Assembly (NCBI GenBank): GCA_905235505.1
Contig: CAJOMJ010000017.1
Location: forward strand, 1 to 64,000
DNA from: Paludibacteraceae bacterium
GTDB taxonomy: Bacteria > Bacteroidota > Bacteroidia > Bacteroidales > Paludibacteraceae
Reading direction: 5' to 3'
Length of the DNA: 64,000 bases
Shown one piece after another: positions 53,185 to 63,053 of the stretch. The translations under genes were made by a program, and so were the position numbers. Each line of letters opens with the position of its first letter. The first letter of the stretch is position 1. The notes under the pieces are model-generated. The model saw nothing but the letters and a program-made list of their open reading frames with translations. It did no database searches and was not told where the DNA came from.

Positions 53185-53418
53185 ATGGAAATTCAAGAAT
53201 TTGTTGAAAATTTCGCATCACAGTTCGATGAAACTCCTCCTGAAATATTTTCAGCTGAAACCAAATTCAGAGAATTGGATGAATGGTCATCATTTATGGC
53301 ATTAGTTGTAATGGCAATGGTTAAATGTGACTATGATGTGGCTCTTACTGCTGATGAAATGCGCAGTGCCAAAACTATTCAACAGCTTTACGACATAGTG
53401 AAATCGCATCTGTCATAA
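53185..53418 (+). CDS. acyl carrier protein-like protein with atypical attachment site
   Basis: Start at 53185 (MEIQEFVENF), 77 residues, acidic, with the four-helix ACP pattern. The attachment site reads LDEWSSFMAL, so Ser36 stands where DSL is usual and the preceding Asp is Ser. It opens a cassette with a KAS III enzyme 18 bp downstream. It may carry the acyl unit that KAS III uses. Confidence 0.78.
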   Translation: MEIQEFVENFASQFDETPPEIFSAETKFRELDEWSSFMALVVMAMVKCDYDVALTADEMRSAKTIQQLYDIVKSHLS

Positions 53419-53436
53419 AAAGAAACATTAGAATAA

Positions 53437-54501
53437 ATGGCGATACTTAGATATAAAAATATAGGCATAAAAGCAATCGCTGCATGTGTTCCTCCGCGAA
53501 TTGTACGTAATAAGGATTTGACGTACATGATGAGTGATGAGGAGATTACTAAAACGATAGAAAATATCGGTATAGAAGAACGTAGAATAGCAGATAACGA
53601 TGTATGCTCGTCAGATTTGTGCTATCAAGCTGCCATGCAGTTGATGAAAGATAATTCTATAGATCCGAAATCAATTGATGCACTTATTTTTGTTTCTCAA
53701 ACTTCTGACTATCACCAACCGGCAACAGCTCCTATACTTCAGCACCGTTTGGGACTGACTAAAGATTGCTTGTCTTTTGATATCAATCTTGCATGCTCGG
53801 GATATGTGTATGGACTTTCCTCAGCGTATGCTTACGCAGCATCTGAAGGTGTTAATAGGGTGTTACTGCTTGTAGGCGAGACCATGTCGAAGATAGTCTC
53901 GCTGCATGATAAAGTAAGTACACCTTTGTTTGGTGATGCCGGTACAGCCACGCTTATTGAGTGTGGTGAGTATGGAGATGCCGTATTCTCGCTTCATTCA
54001 GATGGAAAAGGCGCTGAAGTTATGATGATTCCAGCAGGTGGATTCCGCAACCAGAGTAGCGCAGAATCTATCGTAGTAGAAACCGACAAAGATGGTAACG
54101 AGCGCACTGCAGAGCAGTTCCGTATGGACGGAATGGCTGTATTCAATTTCGGAATGAGTGAAGAACCGCGTGATGTTAAAAATCTTTTAGCTGCAGCCGG
54201 TATAACTATCGCTGATGTTGATTTGTTGATTTATCATCAGGCCAATAAGTTTATGACAGATTTCTTCAGCAAGTGGTTAAAGATTGATAGAGCAAGAACT
54301 CCATATAGCATACGAAAGTTTGGCAATACCTCATCTGCATCAATACCTTTGACTATAGTTACGGAGTTGAAAGATGGCTATCCCGATAGACAGAAAGTGG
54401 TATTGTCCGGTTTTGGTGCAGGATTAAGTTGGGGTAGTGTGCTTGTTGACTTGAGCAAATGTAGCATAAGTACTCTGACAGAATACATTAGAGAGAACTG
54501 A
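53437..54501 (+). CDS. 3-oxoacyl-ACP synthase III (FabH-like)
   Basis: A 354-residue thiolase-fold enzyme with a complete Cys-His-Asn triad: Cys120 (INLACSGYVYG), His267 (YHQANKF) and Asn297 (GNTSSAS). Enzymes of this class condense acyl-CoA with an ACP-bound unit or form esters. Together with FkbH-like and ACP genes it matches the core of tetronate-type glyceryl chemistry. It is one base from the FkbH gene. Confidence 0.9.
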   Translation: MAILRYKNIGIKAIAACVPPRIVRNKDLTYMMSDEEITKTIENIGIEERRIADNDVCSSDLCYQAAMQLMKDNSIDPKSIDALIFVSQTSDYHQPATAPILQHRLGLTKDCLSFDINLACSGYVYGLSSAYAYAASEGVNRVLLLVGETMSKIVSLHDKVSTPLFGDAGTATLIECGEYGDAVFSLHSDGKGAEVMMIPAGGFRNQSSAESIVVETDKDGNERTAEQFRMDGMAVFNFGMSEEPRDVKNLLAAAGITIADVDLLIYHQANKFMTDFFSKWLKIDRARTPYSIRKFGNTSSASIPLTIVTELKDGYPDRQKVVLSGFGAGLSWGSVLVDLSKCSISTLTEYIREN

Positions 54502-54502
54502 T

Positions 54503-56104
54503 ATGACTTACATTTTTCGAAATCATACGGTTGAACGTTTTTTTCGAGGAGAGTATATCTTTTCGGGATATGATGACTATACTGCTATTCCTCAGGCAGA
54601 CGAATATATATGGTGGTATCAGATTCCATATAGAACTGATACGTCGAAATTAGCTGAGGAAGTCGCATCATATGCGGAAAAACTGAAGTATTCAGTAGTG
54701 CAGATAAATGCAAGACCATTTCTTATTCTAACGCTTGTTAAGTTGTTCGATACATCATGTGTACAAAGCGATTGGCAATTGGATGAAGCAATAAACGCTT
54801 TCAATAACACAGCCCGTCAGTTGGCTGAGCAACATCCCAATATTAAGATTCTGGATTTTGCAGAGTTTATCAGAAGAGTTGAGAATGGCGGGTGGGCTGA
54901 ACTTAGAGGAACTGATGCTATTGACTGGAGGTTCTATTTTATTTCTCAAATGCCGCTCAATCCTCGTTGGAGCAATGCTTTTGAGTCGTGGTTGGCCGAG
55001 TGCCGTCAATCAATCAAACTATCTCGTAAAAAGTGTCTGGTGCTCGACTTGGATAATACACTATGGGGTGGAATAATCGGAGAGGATGGGATTGAGAAAA
55101 TTCAAATGTCAGGTGATTATCCGGGGAAAGCGTACCATTGGTGGCAGGGTAGTTTGAAACAACTGGCTGATAGTGGAGTTATACTGGCTATTTGCAGCAA
55201 AAACAATCCTACAGACGTTGAGCAGGTCTGGAATGTCTATCCTGATATGCCGCTTAAGAAAACTGATTTTTCTGCGAGCAGAATTAATTGGAACAATAAG
55301 GCCGATAATTTGATTGAGATATCCCAAGAATTAAACATTGGTTTGGACAGCATGGTTTTTGTGGATGATAATCCTGCTGAACGTGAGCTTGTTCGTCAGC
55401 AATTGCCTCAAGTGGAAGTCCCAGATTGGCCATCACAACCTTATGAATTTCCGATGTTTTATCAGCAGTTGGTACGACGATATTTCCGAATATATGAGCT
55501 AACTCAGGAAGACCTTCAAAAAACGCAACAATACAGACAACGCGCTGAGAGAGAGACTGAGAAATTGCGTTATTCGAGTATGGAAGATTTTCTGAAATCT
55601 CTGGAGATGAAGCTCAAAGTTTGCAAGGTGAATGATGTGACTCTTGCTCGTGTCGTACAGATGACGCAGAAAACCAACCAGTTTAATCTTACAACCCATC
55701 GTTATACCGAAGATGATATAAGGCGCTTGATGAATGAAGGGGCCGAAGTTTGGACACTGGCAGTTTCTGACAGGTTTGGTGATAGCGGAATAACAGGACT
55801 AATGATTTGCAAGAAAACTGGAATTTTACTGAAGGTGGATACACTACTGCTCAGTTGCAGGATCTTGGGCAAAGGAATCGAAAAAGCTTTTGTGAAAGCT
55901 GTTCTTGGCAAATCTATGCAGAAAAACGATATTGTGGAAGCGGAATATATCCCAACAGAGAAAAATGTTCAGACGGCCGGGTTCTGGAATCAATGTGGAT
56001 TTAAATTGATTGAAACGCATGAATCCGGCATAAAAATATACAGGGCTACATTCGATGAATTGAACTTAGAACAGGAAGAATATTATAAAGTAGAGATTGA
56101 GTGA
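54503..56104 (+). CDS. FkbH-like HAD-IIIC phosphatase/transferase, putative glyceryl-ACP synthase
   Basis: The 533-residue protein has an N-terminal domain of about 170 residues, then a HAD core with LDLDNTLWGGIIGEDG (Asp182, Asp184) and VFVDDNPAERE. A GNAT-like C-terminal part follows (VVQMTQKTNQFNLTT, SDRFGDSGITGLM). FkbH-family proteins take 1,3-bisphosphoglycerate, remove a phosphate and load a glyceryl unit on an ACP. An ACP gene follows directly and overlaps if a TTG start is used. Confidence 0.85.
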   Translation: MTYIFRNHTVERFFRGEYIFSGYDDYTAIPQADEYIWWYQIPYRTDTSKLAEEVASYAEKLKYSVVQINARPFLILTLVKLFDTSCVQSDWQLDEAINAFNNTARQLAEQHPNIKILDFAEFIRRVENGGWAELRGTDAIDWRFYFISQMPLNPRWSNAFESWLAECRQSIKLSRKKCLVLDLDNTLWGGIIGEDGIEKIQMSGDYPGKAYHWWQGSLKQLADSGVILAICSKNNPTDVEQVWNVYPDMPLKKTDFSASRINWNNKADNLIEISQELNIGLDSMVFVDDNPAERELVRQQLPQVEVPDWPSQPYEFPMFYQQLVRRYFRIYELTQEDLQKTQQYRQRAERETEKLRYSSMEDFLKSLEMKLKVCKVNDVTLARVVQMTQKTNQFNLTTHRYTEDDIRRLMNEGAEVWTLAVSDRFGDSGITGLMICKKTGILLKVDTLLLSCRILGKGIEKAFVKAVLGKSMQKNDIVEAEYIPTEKNVQTAGFWNQCGFKLIETHESGIKIYRATFDELNLEQEEYYKVEIE

Positions 56105-56105
56105 T

Positions 56106-56327
56106 ATGGAAGAGAAAATTATTGAAATAATGCGTAGAGTTTTTGCAGATGTCTCAGTGGATAAAACATGCTCCCAAGCAAACTGCAAAACTTGGGATTC
56201 TATGAATCATCTGAATTTGATAGTAGAACTTGAGATGGAGTTTGGTGTCTCGTTTGAACCTGAAGAGATAGCCCGGATGGTTGACTTTGTAGAGGTGCTG
56301 AGATTGGTAGAACAAAAAACACGATAA
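56106..56327 (+). CDS. acyl carrier protein, partner of the FkbH-like protein
   Basis: Start taken at 56106 (MEEKIIEIMR), 73 residues; a TTG at 56097 would overlap the upstream gene. The attachment motif TWDSMNHL places phosphopantetheine on Ser32. WDS is typical of ACPs next to FkbH-like enzymes. It probably carries the glyceryl group. Confidence 0.87.
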   Translation: MEEKIIEIMRRVFADVSVDKTCSQANCKTWDSMNHLNLIVELEMEFGVSFEPEEIARMVDFVEVLRLVEQKTR

Positions 56328-56332
56328 CAGTC

Positions 56333-56860
56333 ATGGCAACAAGTAGTGATTCAAAACGATGGATTATGCGTGAGGTAAAAAAAATTCCTTATGGTCATCC
56401 CAAGCGTACTCCCGGAAAATTTATGCGTAAGGTGTTCAACACCATACTGAGTAGGTGGGCATATTCATGTTCCAGCAATTCGCTCCGCATATGGCTTCAT
56501 CGCATGAGAGGTTGCCATATAGGGAAAGGGGTATATATCGGTCGCTATTGTTTCCTTGACAATATGTATCCAGAGTACATCTACATCTACGATGGTGCAA
56601 GTGTTAATGCCGAGTCCATGCTCCTGACTCATTTCAACCCATTCCCTACTTATCAGAAAGTTTTCGCTGCCGAGGTTCGTCCTGTCGTTATCGATGAGAA
56701 TGCCATAGTTGCTGTCCGCTGCACTATTATGCCCGGTGTACGTGTTGGCAAGTTTGCCGTTATTAGTGCCGGAATGACTGTTGAAAAGAGTGTCGACGAC
56801 TACATGATGTGCACCGTCAAGCAGGAAATGAAGCAGATTAGTATTAAGGCTTTGATATAG
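56333..56860 (+). CDS. hexapeptide-repeat O-acyltransferase
   Basis: A 175-residue left-handed beta-helix protein (CHIGKGVYIGRYCFLDN, then IDENAIVAVRCTIMPGVRVGKFAVIS). LLTHFNPF carries the catalytic His region. It is likely to move an acyl group, possibly the product of the adjacent KAS III/ACP cassette, onto a sugar. Confidence 0.82.
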   Translation: MATSSDSKRWIMREVKKIPYGHPKRTPGKFMRKVFNTILSRWAYSCSSNSLRIWLHRMRGCHIGKGVYIGRYCFLDNMYPEYIYIYDGASVNAESMLLTHFNPFPTYQKVFAAEVRPVVIDENAIVAVRCTIMPGVRVGKFAVISAGMTVEKSVDDYMMCTVKQEMKQISIKALI

Positions 56861-56865
56861 TTATT

Positions 56866-57636
56866 ATGGAAGATATATATTTGAAACAATATAATCCTGA
56901 AGGCTCTCCATTAAGAGAGTTGCAATTGCGTTTATTAAATATATTAATAGCATTTGATGATTATTGCACAAAGAACAATCTTAAATATTCGTTGGCTTTT
57001 GGCACTCTACTTGGTGCTGTTCGTCACAAAGGGTTCATTCCTTGGGATGATGATGTAGATGTTATGATGACTAGGCAACAATGGAATGATTTAATAAGAG
57101 TAGCTGGAACAGACGAAGGATATATAACTGATCATTTATATATACGCAGGAGACTTAAACCCGAGATCTGTTTGGATGGGGTAGGAATGATAGATTTATT
57201 TATAATTGATGATTGTCCCAATACGAAACTGAAACAGCTTATTAAAAGAACAACATTACAAATCTTGCAATGGTTATATAGATGTAGATTGTACTATTCT
57301 GCATGGCGAGCTGGAGGACATCCTCATTTAAAAATATGGCTACTATTGCTTCCTATATCTTTTCTACAGTCAAAAGAAAAGTGGCAAAAATATTGGGATA
57401 ATGTAATATTATGGTTCTCAACGGAATATAATAATTATATGTGCTGTTATACGGCTGCTGTACGAGATATTCCCAAATTATATCCCAAATCTGCATTTGA
57501 TGATACGATTGATTTGTATTTTGAAGGAAGGCAATTCCCATGTATTGCCGGCTACAATGCCTTTTTAGCATCTCGTTATGGGGATTACATGTCTCTACCG
57601 AAAAACATACGCAATCACGGAAGAATAACTAAATAA
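56866..57636 (+). CDS. LicD-family phosphotransferase
   Basis: A 256-residue protein with the LicD signature GTLLGAVRHKGFIPWDDDVDVMM (about 46-69). LicD/Fukutin-type proteins attach phosphocholine, phosphoglycerol or ribitol phosphate from a CDP donor to glycans. The nucleotidyltransferase gene that follows could make such a donor. The coding sequence is A+T rich. Confidence 0.88.
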   Translation: MEDIYLKQYNPEGSPLRELQLRLLNILIAFDDYCTKNNLKYSLAFGTLLGAVRHKGFIPWDDDVDVMMTRQQWNDLIRVAGTDEGYITDHLYIRRRLKPEICLDGVGMIDLFIIDDCPNTKLKQLIKRTTLQILQWLYRCRLYYSAWRAGGHPHLKIWLLLLPISFLQSKEKWQKYWDNVILWFSTEYNNYMCCYTAAVRDIPKLYPKSAFDDTIDLYFEGRQFPCIAGYNAFLASRYGDYMSLPKNIRNHGRITK

Positions 57637-57645
57637 TAAGTAACA

Positions 57646-58098
57646 ATGTATAACGGAAAAATTGTAGTTTATACAAGTGGAACTTTCGATATGTTCCATT
57701 CCAATCATTTGAAAATGATTGAATATGCTCGCGGTTTAGGAGATGTCTTAATCGTAGGCGTAAGTACTGATGAGTTGGTAGCGTCATACAAAAGACCTCC
57801 AATAATTCCGTTTGAGGAGAGGATAGCTATTATAAAAGCACTGAAATATCCGGATGTAGTAATACCTCAACATACGTTGGATCACTCTGAAGTGGTTAGA
57901 AAACTTAATATTGACGTATTTGTTGTAGGTGACGATTGGACAGGTAAATATGATTATCTTCATGAGTTAGGTGTGACGGTATTCTATTTCCCTTATGGCA
58001 AGGGTATTTCTACTACTCAGATCAAGAAGGATATAATTGCCAACTACGAAGAATTAAAAGGAAAAATTGATAATCAACCCAATCCGGACATTAAATAA
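57646..58098 (+). CDS. TagD-like cytidylyltransferase (nucleotidyltransferase fold)
   Basis: The 150-residue protein starts with VVYTSGTFDMFHSNHLKMIEYAR, in which HSNH stands for the HxGH motif. VVGDDWTGKYD and KGISTTQIKK complete the site. TagD-type enzymes make CDP-glycerol from glycerol 3-phosphate, and other alcohols are possible. The stop codon overlaps the next start by one base, linking it to the SDR gene, and LicD lies just upstream. Confidence 0.85.
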   Translation: MYNGKIVVYTSGTFDMFHSNHLKMIEYARGLGDVLIVGVSTDELVASYKRPPIIPFEERIAIIKALKYPDVVIPQHTLDHSEVVRKLNIDVFVVGDDWTGKYDYLHELGVTVFYFPYGKGISTTQIKKDIIANYEELKGKIDNQPNPDIK

Positions 58099-58814
58099 TG
58101 AAGAATGCATTAGTTACTGGTGGAACTAAAGGAATAGGTTGGGCTATAACCAGAATGCTCCTTAATGAAGGATATGCTGTTACTGCAACATATGCTCATG
58201 ATGATGATGTCGCTGAAAAATGTAGGCAATCGTTGATGTACTCACAAAATGTTGAATTCATTCGAGTCGATCAAACATCAACTACGGAAATCCATCGTTT
58301 ATCCTTAGAGTTATGTAATAAAAAACATATAGATTGTATAATATGCAATGCTGGCATTACTTTAAGGAAAGGTTTAAGTGAAACTAAAGATTCTGAATGG
58401 GAGAAAGTGATGCAGACGAATGTGAATAATAATCTATATTTAATTCGTGATTTGTTAGGTGTTATACCTCATGATTCCAGGATCGTGTTTGTTAGTTCAT
58501 TAATGGGAATTTTACCTCATGGAACATCTTTAGCATATGGTGTTAGTAAGGCTGCAATAATAGCATTGGCAAAGAATCTTGTTAAGGTGTTCGAAGCTAC
58601 AGGAACCACTGTAAATGTTATTGCCCCTGGCTTTGTTGAAACCGATTGGCAACAGAATAAGCCTGAAATAATAAGACATAATATTTGTGAGAAAACGGCA
58701 TTAAAACGATTTGCAACTCCGGATGAAATAGCAGATTCAGTGAGATTCTGTATCAATAATGCATTCGTAAATGGTAGCGTGATAGAGGTAAGCGGTGGTT
58801 ATGATTTTAAGTAA
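58098..58814 (+). CDS. short-chain dehydrogenase/reductase
   Basis: A 238-residue SDR with TGGTKGIGWA, CNAGIT, VSSLMG and YGVSK (catalytic Ser, Tyr, Lys), and IAPGFVETDW. It resembles FabG. It is tightly coupled to the cytidylyltransferase. It could reduce the ketone made by the KAS III cassette or form the polyol that is activated with CTP. Confidence 0.85.
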   Translation: MKNALVTGGTKGIGWAITRMLLNEGYAVTATYAHDDDVAEKCRQSLMYSQNVEFIRVDQTSTTEIHRLSLELCNKKHIDCIICNAGITLRKGLSETKDSEWEKVMQTNVNNNLYLIRDLLGVIPHDSRIVFVSSLMGILPHGTSLAYGVSKAAIIALAKNLVKVFEATGTTVNVIAPGFVETDWQQNKPEIIRHNICEKTALKRFATPDEIADSVRFCINNAFVNGSVIEVSGGYDFK

Positions 58815-58878
58815 TGTCACATTTTTTATATAACGCAATTTGAAAACAATATAGAATATTTGTATGTAGTCATAAAAT

Positions 58879-59988
58879 ATGAATATACTTGTCCAACTTA
58901 GCCATCCGGCACATTTCCATTTGTATAAAAATGTAGCAAAGAACCTGATGAATGATGGTCATCAGGTGTTTATACTTATAAAGACAAAGGATATTTTGGA
59001 AGATTTGCTGCGCGATGCCGGATTGCCATATTACAATATTCTCCGAGTACCTCATCGCAAAAACAAATTGGGCATCTTATTAGATATGTTGTTGCGTGAC
59101 TGGAGAATTATGTGTTTTAGCATTAAGCACAGGATAGATTTGCTGACTGGTTCCACGCCGGAGGTTGCGCATGTGTCGTGGCTTCTGCGCAAAAAATCTA
59201 TCAATACCGGAGAGGATGATATGGCAGTAGTTCCCGCATTTGCCAAGGTTGCCGGACCTTTCATACAGTCTATGTTATCACCTGTGGTCTGTGACAATGC
59301 AGGGATTGAAAGTATGACCATTCACTATTCTTCCTATCAAGAACTTGCATATCTGCATCCTAATCATTTTAAGGCTGAGGCGGGTGTTGTTGAGAAATAT
59401 GGTATCCAAATTGACAAACCATACTTCATATTGCGTTTTGCTAGTCTGAACGCTCATCATGATACAGGAATAAAGGGAATCAATACTGACATCGCACAAC
59501 ATCTGGTAGATATGCTTAATCCGCATGGCACAATCTATATTACCTCTGAACGTCCTCTGGAGCCTCAGTTTGAGCAATATCGCATTCATATCAATCCGCT
59601 TGACATGCATCATGTTATGGCATTTGCTTCGCTCTATATAGGTGACAGCCAGACCATGGCGGCAGAGGCTGGGGTTTTAGGCGTTCCGTTTGTGCGTTAC
59701 AACGATTTCGTAGGACGCATAGGTTATTTGCGTGAGTTGGAAGACGTGTATGTACTTGGTTATGGATTCAAGGCGTCTGAGGCAGGCTCTCCTGAGCGTA
59801 TGTATAGTATAGTTGACAAATTGCTCTCAATGCCTAATTTGAAGGACGAATGGAAGCTGCGTCGTCAGCGTATGCTTGCGGATAAGATTGACTATGCCAA
59901 GTTTCTCACTTGGTTTATTGAGAATTATCCCAAGTCAGTTGGTGAAGTAAAGGATGCTGACAATGATTTCTGGGTAAGATTCAAGTAA
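58879..59988 (+). CDS. DUF354 family protein, glycosyltransferase-like
   Basis: A 369-residue protein starting MNILVQLSHPAHFHLYKN, the hallmark of DUF354, with a GT-B-like C-terminal half (GDSQTMAAEAGVLGVPFVRYND). Family members occur in archaeal and bacterial surface-glycan loci and are thought to be glycosyltransferases related to epimerase/MurG folds. The start codon lies 64 bp after the SDR stop. Confidence 0.82.
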   Translation: MNILVQLSHPAHFHLYKNVAKNLMNDGHQVFILIKTKDILEDLLRDAGLPYYNILRVPHRKNKLGILLDMLLRDWRIMCFSIKHRIDLLTGSTPEVAHVSWLLRKKSINTGEDDMAVVPAFAKVAGPFIQSMLSPVVCDNAGIESMTIHYSSYQELAYLHPNHFKAEAGVVEKYGIQIDKPYFILRFASLNAHHDTGIKGINTDIAQHLVDMLNPHGTIYITSERPLEPQFEQYRIHINPLDMHHVMAFASLYIGDSQTMAAEAGVLGVPFVRYNDFVGRIGYLRELEDVYVLGYGFKASEAGSPERMYSIVDKLLSMPNLKDEWKLRRQRMLADKIDYAKFLTWFIENYPKSVGEVKDADNDFWVRFK

Positions 59989-60010
59989 GAGGCGGGAAAG
60001 AATTGGTCTG

Positions 60011-60042
60011 TTTGCATATATCCGTAAAATAATGTAACTTTG
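60011..60042 (+). promoter_or_regulatory. Promoter of the epimerase genes
   Basis: TAACTTTG at 60035-60042 with TTTG at 60011-60014, spaced 20 bp. The start codon is 65 bp downstream. Confidence 0.75.
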
Positions 60043-60107
60043 CAGCGTTTTGTAAATAAGAGACATTAGGTTTTTACAATCTCTGCAATAGAAATCATTT
60101 ATAATTT

Positions 60108-61214
60108 ATGCACGTCACTCTCATAGCAGGGGCAAGACCTAATTTTATGAAGGTTGCGCCTATAATAAAAGCCATAAAAATTGCACGGACACAAGGCAAG
60201 AATATTAGTTACAGCCTTGTGCATACCGGTCAGCACTACGACAAGAATATGTCCGAGACTTTCTTTGAGGAACTCGGGATACCTCAACCTGATATCAATC
60301 TCGGGTGCGGCGGCGGGTCGCAGGCAGAGCAGACGGCGGCAATAATGGTGGCGTTTGAACGATATCTCATCAATAACCCTACTGATTTGGTGCTTGTTGT
60401 GGGTGATGTTACTTCTACTATGGCATGTTCTATTGTGGCGAAAAAACTCAATACGAAGGTGACACACGTGGAGGCGGGTATCCGCTCGTGGGACCTCAGT
60501 ATGCCCGAGGAAATCAACCGTATGGTTACGGATAGTCTTGCGGATTTCTATTTCACAACTTCGGAAGTGGCAAACATGAATCTCAGAAATGCCGGAGTAA
60601 GCGAGGAAAAAATACACTTTGTAGGCAATGTGATGATAGATACACTCTTGCAGAACCGCAGCCGTTTTCGCAGAACATCTATTAGTGACGAACTTAATCT
60701 TCATGAAGGCAAGTATATTGTTTTGACCTTGCATCGTCCTGCCAATGTGGATGAGGTGGAGAGTCTGAAGTGCCTAATGAATGAGATTTTGGAGAATGTA
60801 TGCGGAGAGCCGGTAGTCTTTCCTATTCATCCGCGCACTGCCAAGATATTCTCTGACTCTGGCATATCAGCACCTAATCTTCATATTGTAGAACCTTTGG
60901 GTTATCTCGAGTTTAACTATCTTGTTGAACACGCTCGTGCTGTAGTAACCGATTCAGGGGGTATTACGGAAGAGACCACTGTAATGGGAATTCCTTGTCT
61001 CACTCTCAGGAACAACACGGAGAGACCTGAAACATGTACTCTCGGCACCAACGAACTTATTGGAACTAATCCTAAGAACTTGAAGCCTGCACTTGAGAGA
61101 CTCTACTCAGGACAATGGAAACAAGGTTCGATTCCTCCTCTCTGGGACGGTCATGCTGCTGAGAGAATAGTTGATATTCTGCTCTCAAAGCAGAACCTTA
61201 TATGTTGTTCTTAA
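60108..61214 (+). CDS. wecB: UDP-N-acetylglucosamine 2-epimerase, non-hydrolysing
   Basis: A 368-residue GT-B-fold epimerase. [11 protein letters not shown] replaces the classic GTRPEAIK, with [27 protein letters not shown] and [11 protein letters not shown]. It converts UDP-GlcNAc to UDP-ManNAc or a related sugar for the surface glycan. The close relative at 61791 suggests two different UDP-sugar substrates. Confidence 0.88.
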   Translation: MHVTLIAGARPNFMKVAPIIKAIKIARTQGKNISYSLVHTGQHYDKNMSETFFEELGIPQPDINLGCGGGSQAEQTAAIMVAFERYLINNPTDLVLVVGDVTSTMACSIVAKKLNTKVTHVEAGIRSWDLSMPEEINRMVTDSLADFYFTTSEVANMNLRNAGVSEEKIHFVGNVMIDTLLQNRSRFRRTSISDELNLHEGKYIVLTLHRPANVDEVESLKCLMNEILENVCGEPVVFPIHPRTAKIFSDSGISAPNLHIVEPLGYLEFNYLVEHARAVVTDSGGITEETTVMGIPCLTLRNNTERPETCTLGTNELIGTNPKNLKPALERLYSGQWKQGSIPPLWDGHAAERIVDILLSKQNLICCS

Positions 61215-61236
61215 TTTGCTCAATATCATAGTTCTT

Positions 61237-61755
61237 ATGTTATACCGGATTATATATTACTCTTTTGCACGTCACTTGCCCAAGTCCACAATGCCTATTT
61301 TAGGAAAGTTCGCCTTCAGACTTCGTCAATGGTGCTGCCGCAATATGTTTGCTTCTTGTGGAAAAAATCTCAATGTGGAACAGGGGGCCTATGTCGGCAG
61401 CGGAAAGGATTTCCATATTGGGAACGATGTTGGTATCGGAAAAGACTTCTGCTCTCACAATCGTATTCTTACTATAGATGACGGCTGTCTCATGGGCGAA
61501 GATGTGCTGTTTCTCGGGGGGGGGCATTTGTTCGCAGACAAAAATATACCGATTGGTCAACAGGGAAACAAAGAGAAAACTCCTTTGCATATAGCCGGTG
61601 ATGTGTGGATTGGTGCAAGAGCAATCATACTGCCCGGTTGCAAGCGTATAGGTCATGGTGCGGTTATTGGGGCGGGAGCAGTAGTGACCAAAGATGTGCC
61701 TGACTTTGCGGTAGTCGGCGGGAATCCGGCAAGAGTAATAAAATATAGGGAATAA
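61237..61755 (+). CDS. hexapeptide-repeat acetyltransferase
   Basis: Start at 61237 ([13 protein letters not shown]), 172 residues. The left-handed helix repeats and [47 protein letters not shown] are typical of WbbJ/CatB-like O-acetyltransferases. A run of eight G falls at about 61518-61525, a possible slippery tract. Likely sugar O- or N-acetylation. Confidence 0.85.
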   Translation: MLYRIIYYSFARHLPKSTMPILGKFAFRLRQWCCRNMFASCGKNLNVEQGAYVGSGKDFHIGNDVGIGKDFCSHNRILTIDDGCLMGEDVLFLGGGHLFADKNIPIGQQGNKEKTPLHIAGDVWIGARAIILPGCKRIGHGAVIGAGAVVTKDVPDFAVVGGNPARVIKYRE

Positions 61756-61790
61756 TACTCAGGAATGGAGTGCGATAGTCAAAAAGAAAG

Positions 61791-62954
61791 ATGCTTAAAC
61801 TTCTTACAGTCATAGGTGCCCGGCCGCAGATAATAAAGGCTGCGGCTCTCACAAGAACTATTCAGAAGTGGAATAGTTCCCACTGCTTGGAAGACCGGAT
61901 AGCCGAGGTGTTGCTTCATACCGGTCAGCACTACGATGACAATATGTCGGGCAGTTTCTTCAAGGAACTTGGTATTCCCGAGCCAGATATTAACCTTCAT
62001 GTCGGCTCAGGCACTCACGGTGTGCAGACGGCAAGAATGATAGAGGGAATAGAAAGTGCTCTAATGGGGCAGAATTTTGATGGTGTGGTTCTCTATGGCG
62101 ATACCAACTCCACGCTTGCCGGGGCAGTGGCAGCCGCCAAACTGCATATACCTGTGTTTCACATAGAAGCGGGGTTGCGCTCTTTCAATATGTCAATGCC
62201 TGAGGAGCAGAACCGCATTGTGTGTGACAGGCTGTCCTCTGTCTTGTTTGCTCCTACACAGACCGCAGTGGACAATCTGCAGAATGAGGGAATAGGACAA
62301 GGCAGCATGCGATTCAGTGCCGGTAAAAAGCAGAAGGTGGTTCTCTCGGGCGATGTGATGTACGACAACAGTATGTATTTCTCTTCTGTCGCAGAGGAGA
62401 AAAGTAATATACTGCAGTGTCTCGGAATAGAAAGTAAGAACTTCATACTCGCCACTATTCATAGAGATAATAATACTGACTCAAGGGAAAGACTAAGCAG
62501 CATATTCAGTGCTTTGCTCAGTGTGGCGCAAAAGCAACAGCAACCTGTGGTACTGCCTTTGCACCCGCGTACACGCAAGATGCTGCCGATGAATCTTTCC
62601 GAGGAACTTTATAAAACTATTATCTCTTCGCCTCTGATCAAGATAACCGAACCTGCAGGATTCTTCGATATAATGATGCTTGAGCGTCATGCTTCGCTTG
62701 TGATGACAGACTCAGGCGGGGTACAGAAAGAGGCATTCTTCTTCGAGACACCTTGCGTTATTCTGCGACCCGAGATAGAGTGGGTAGAGATAGTCGATGC
62801 CGGTGCGGGAATCATTGCTGATGCGGACTACAACAAAATTTGCTCTGCCGCCGATAGTTTGATAGGGCAAAAGGTGCATTTCCCGCAGTTGTTCGGCAAT
62901 GCTCATGCAGCAGAAAATATACTTAATGAAATAAACGCATATTTGGATAATTAG
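61791..62954 (+). CDS. UDP-sugar 2-epimerase, WbpI-like (UDP-GlcNAc3NAcA or UDP-GlcNAc type)
   Basis: A 387-residue epimerase with VIGARPQIIKAAALTR, LLHTGQHYDDNMS, HIEAGLRSFNMSMPEEQNR and VMTDSGGVQKEAFFF. GARPQIIKA is the form found in WbpI-type enzymes acting on 2,3-diacetamido-uronic sugars. Without WbpA/B/E/D-like genes in the window the exact substrate stays open. Last gene of the locus. Confidence 0.85.
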   Translation: MLKLLTVIGARPQIIKAAALTRTIQKWNSSHCLEDRIAEVLLHTGQHYDDNMSGSFFKELGIPEPDINLHVGSGTHGVQTARMIEGIESALMGQNFDGVVLYGDTNSTLAGAVAAAKLHIPVFHIEAGLRSFNMSMPEEQNRIVCDRLSSVLFAPTQTAVDNLQNEGIGQGSMRFSAGKKQKVVLSGDVMYDNSMYFSSVAEEKSNILQCLGIESKNFILATIHRDNNTDSRERLSSIFSALLSVAQKQQQPVVLPLHPRTRKMLPMNLSEELYKTIISSPLIKITEPAGFFDIMMLERHASLVMTDSGGVQKEAFFFETPCVILRPEIEWVEIVDAGAGIIADADYNKICSAADSLIGQKVHFPQLFGNAHAAENILNEINAYLDN

Positions 62955-62970
62955 GTTGTGAATTATGCGA

Positions 62971-63006
62971 TTTGTTTGTGTATATACCAAAAATGTATTA
63001 ACTTTG
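62971..63006 (+). promoter_or_regulatory. Promoter of the small membrane protein gene
   Basis: TAACTTTG at 62999-63006 with TTTG at 62975-62978, spaced 20 bp. Confidence 0.75.
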
Positions 63007-63053
63007 CAGCGTAAAACAAACTGAATCTATCAACTTCAATACGGATAAATGTC

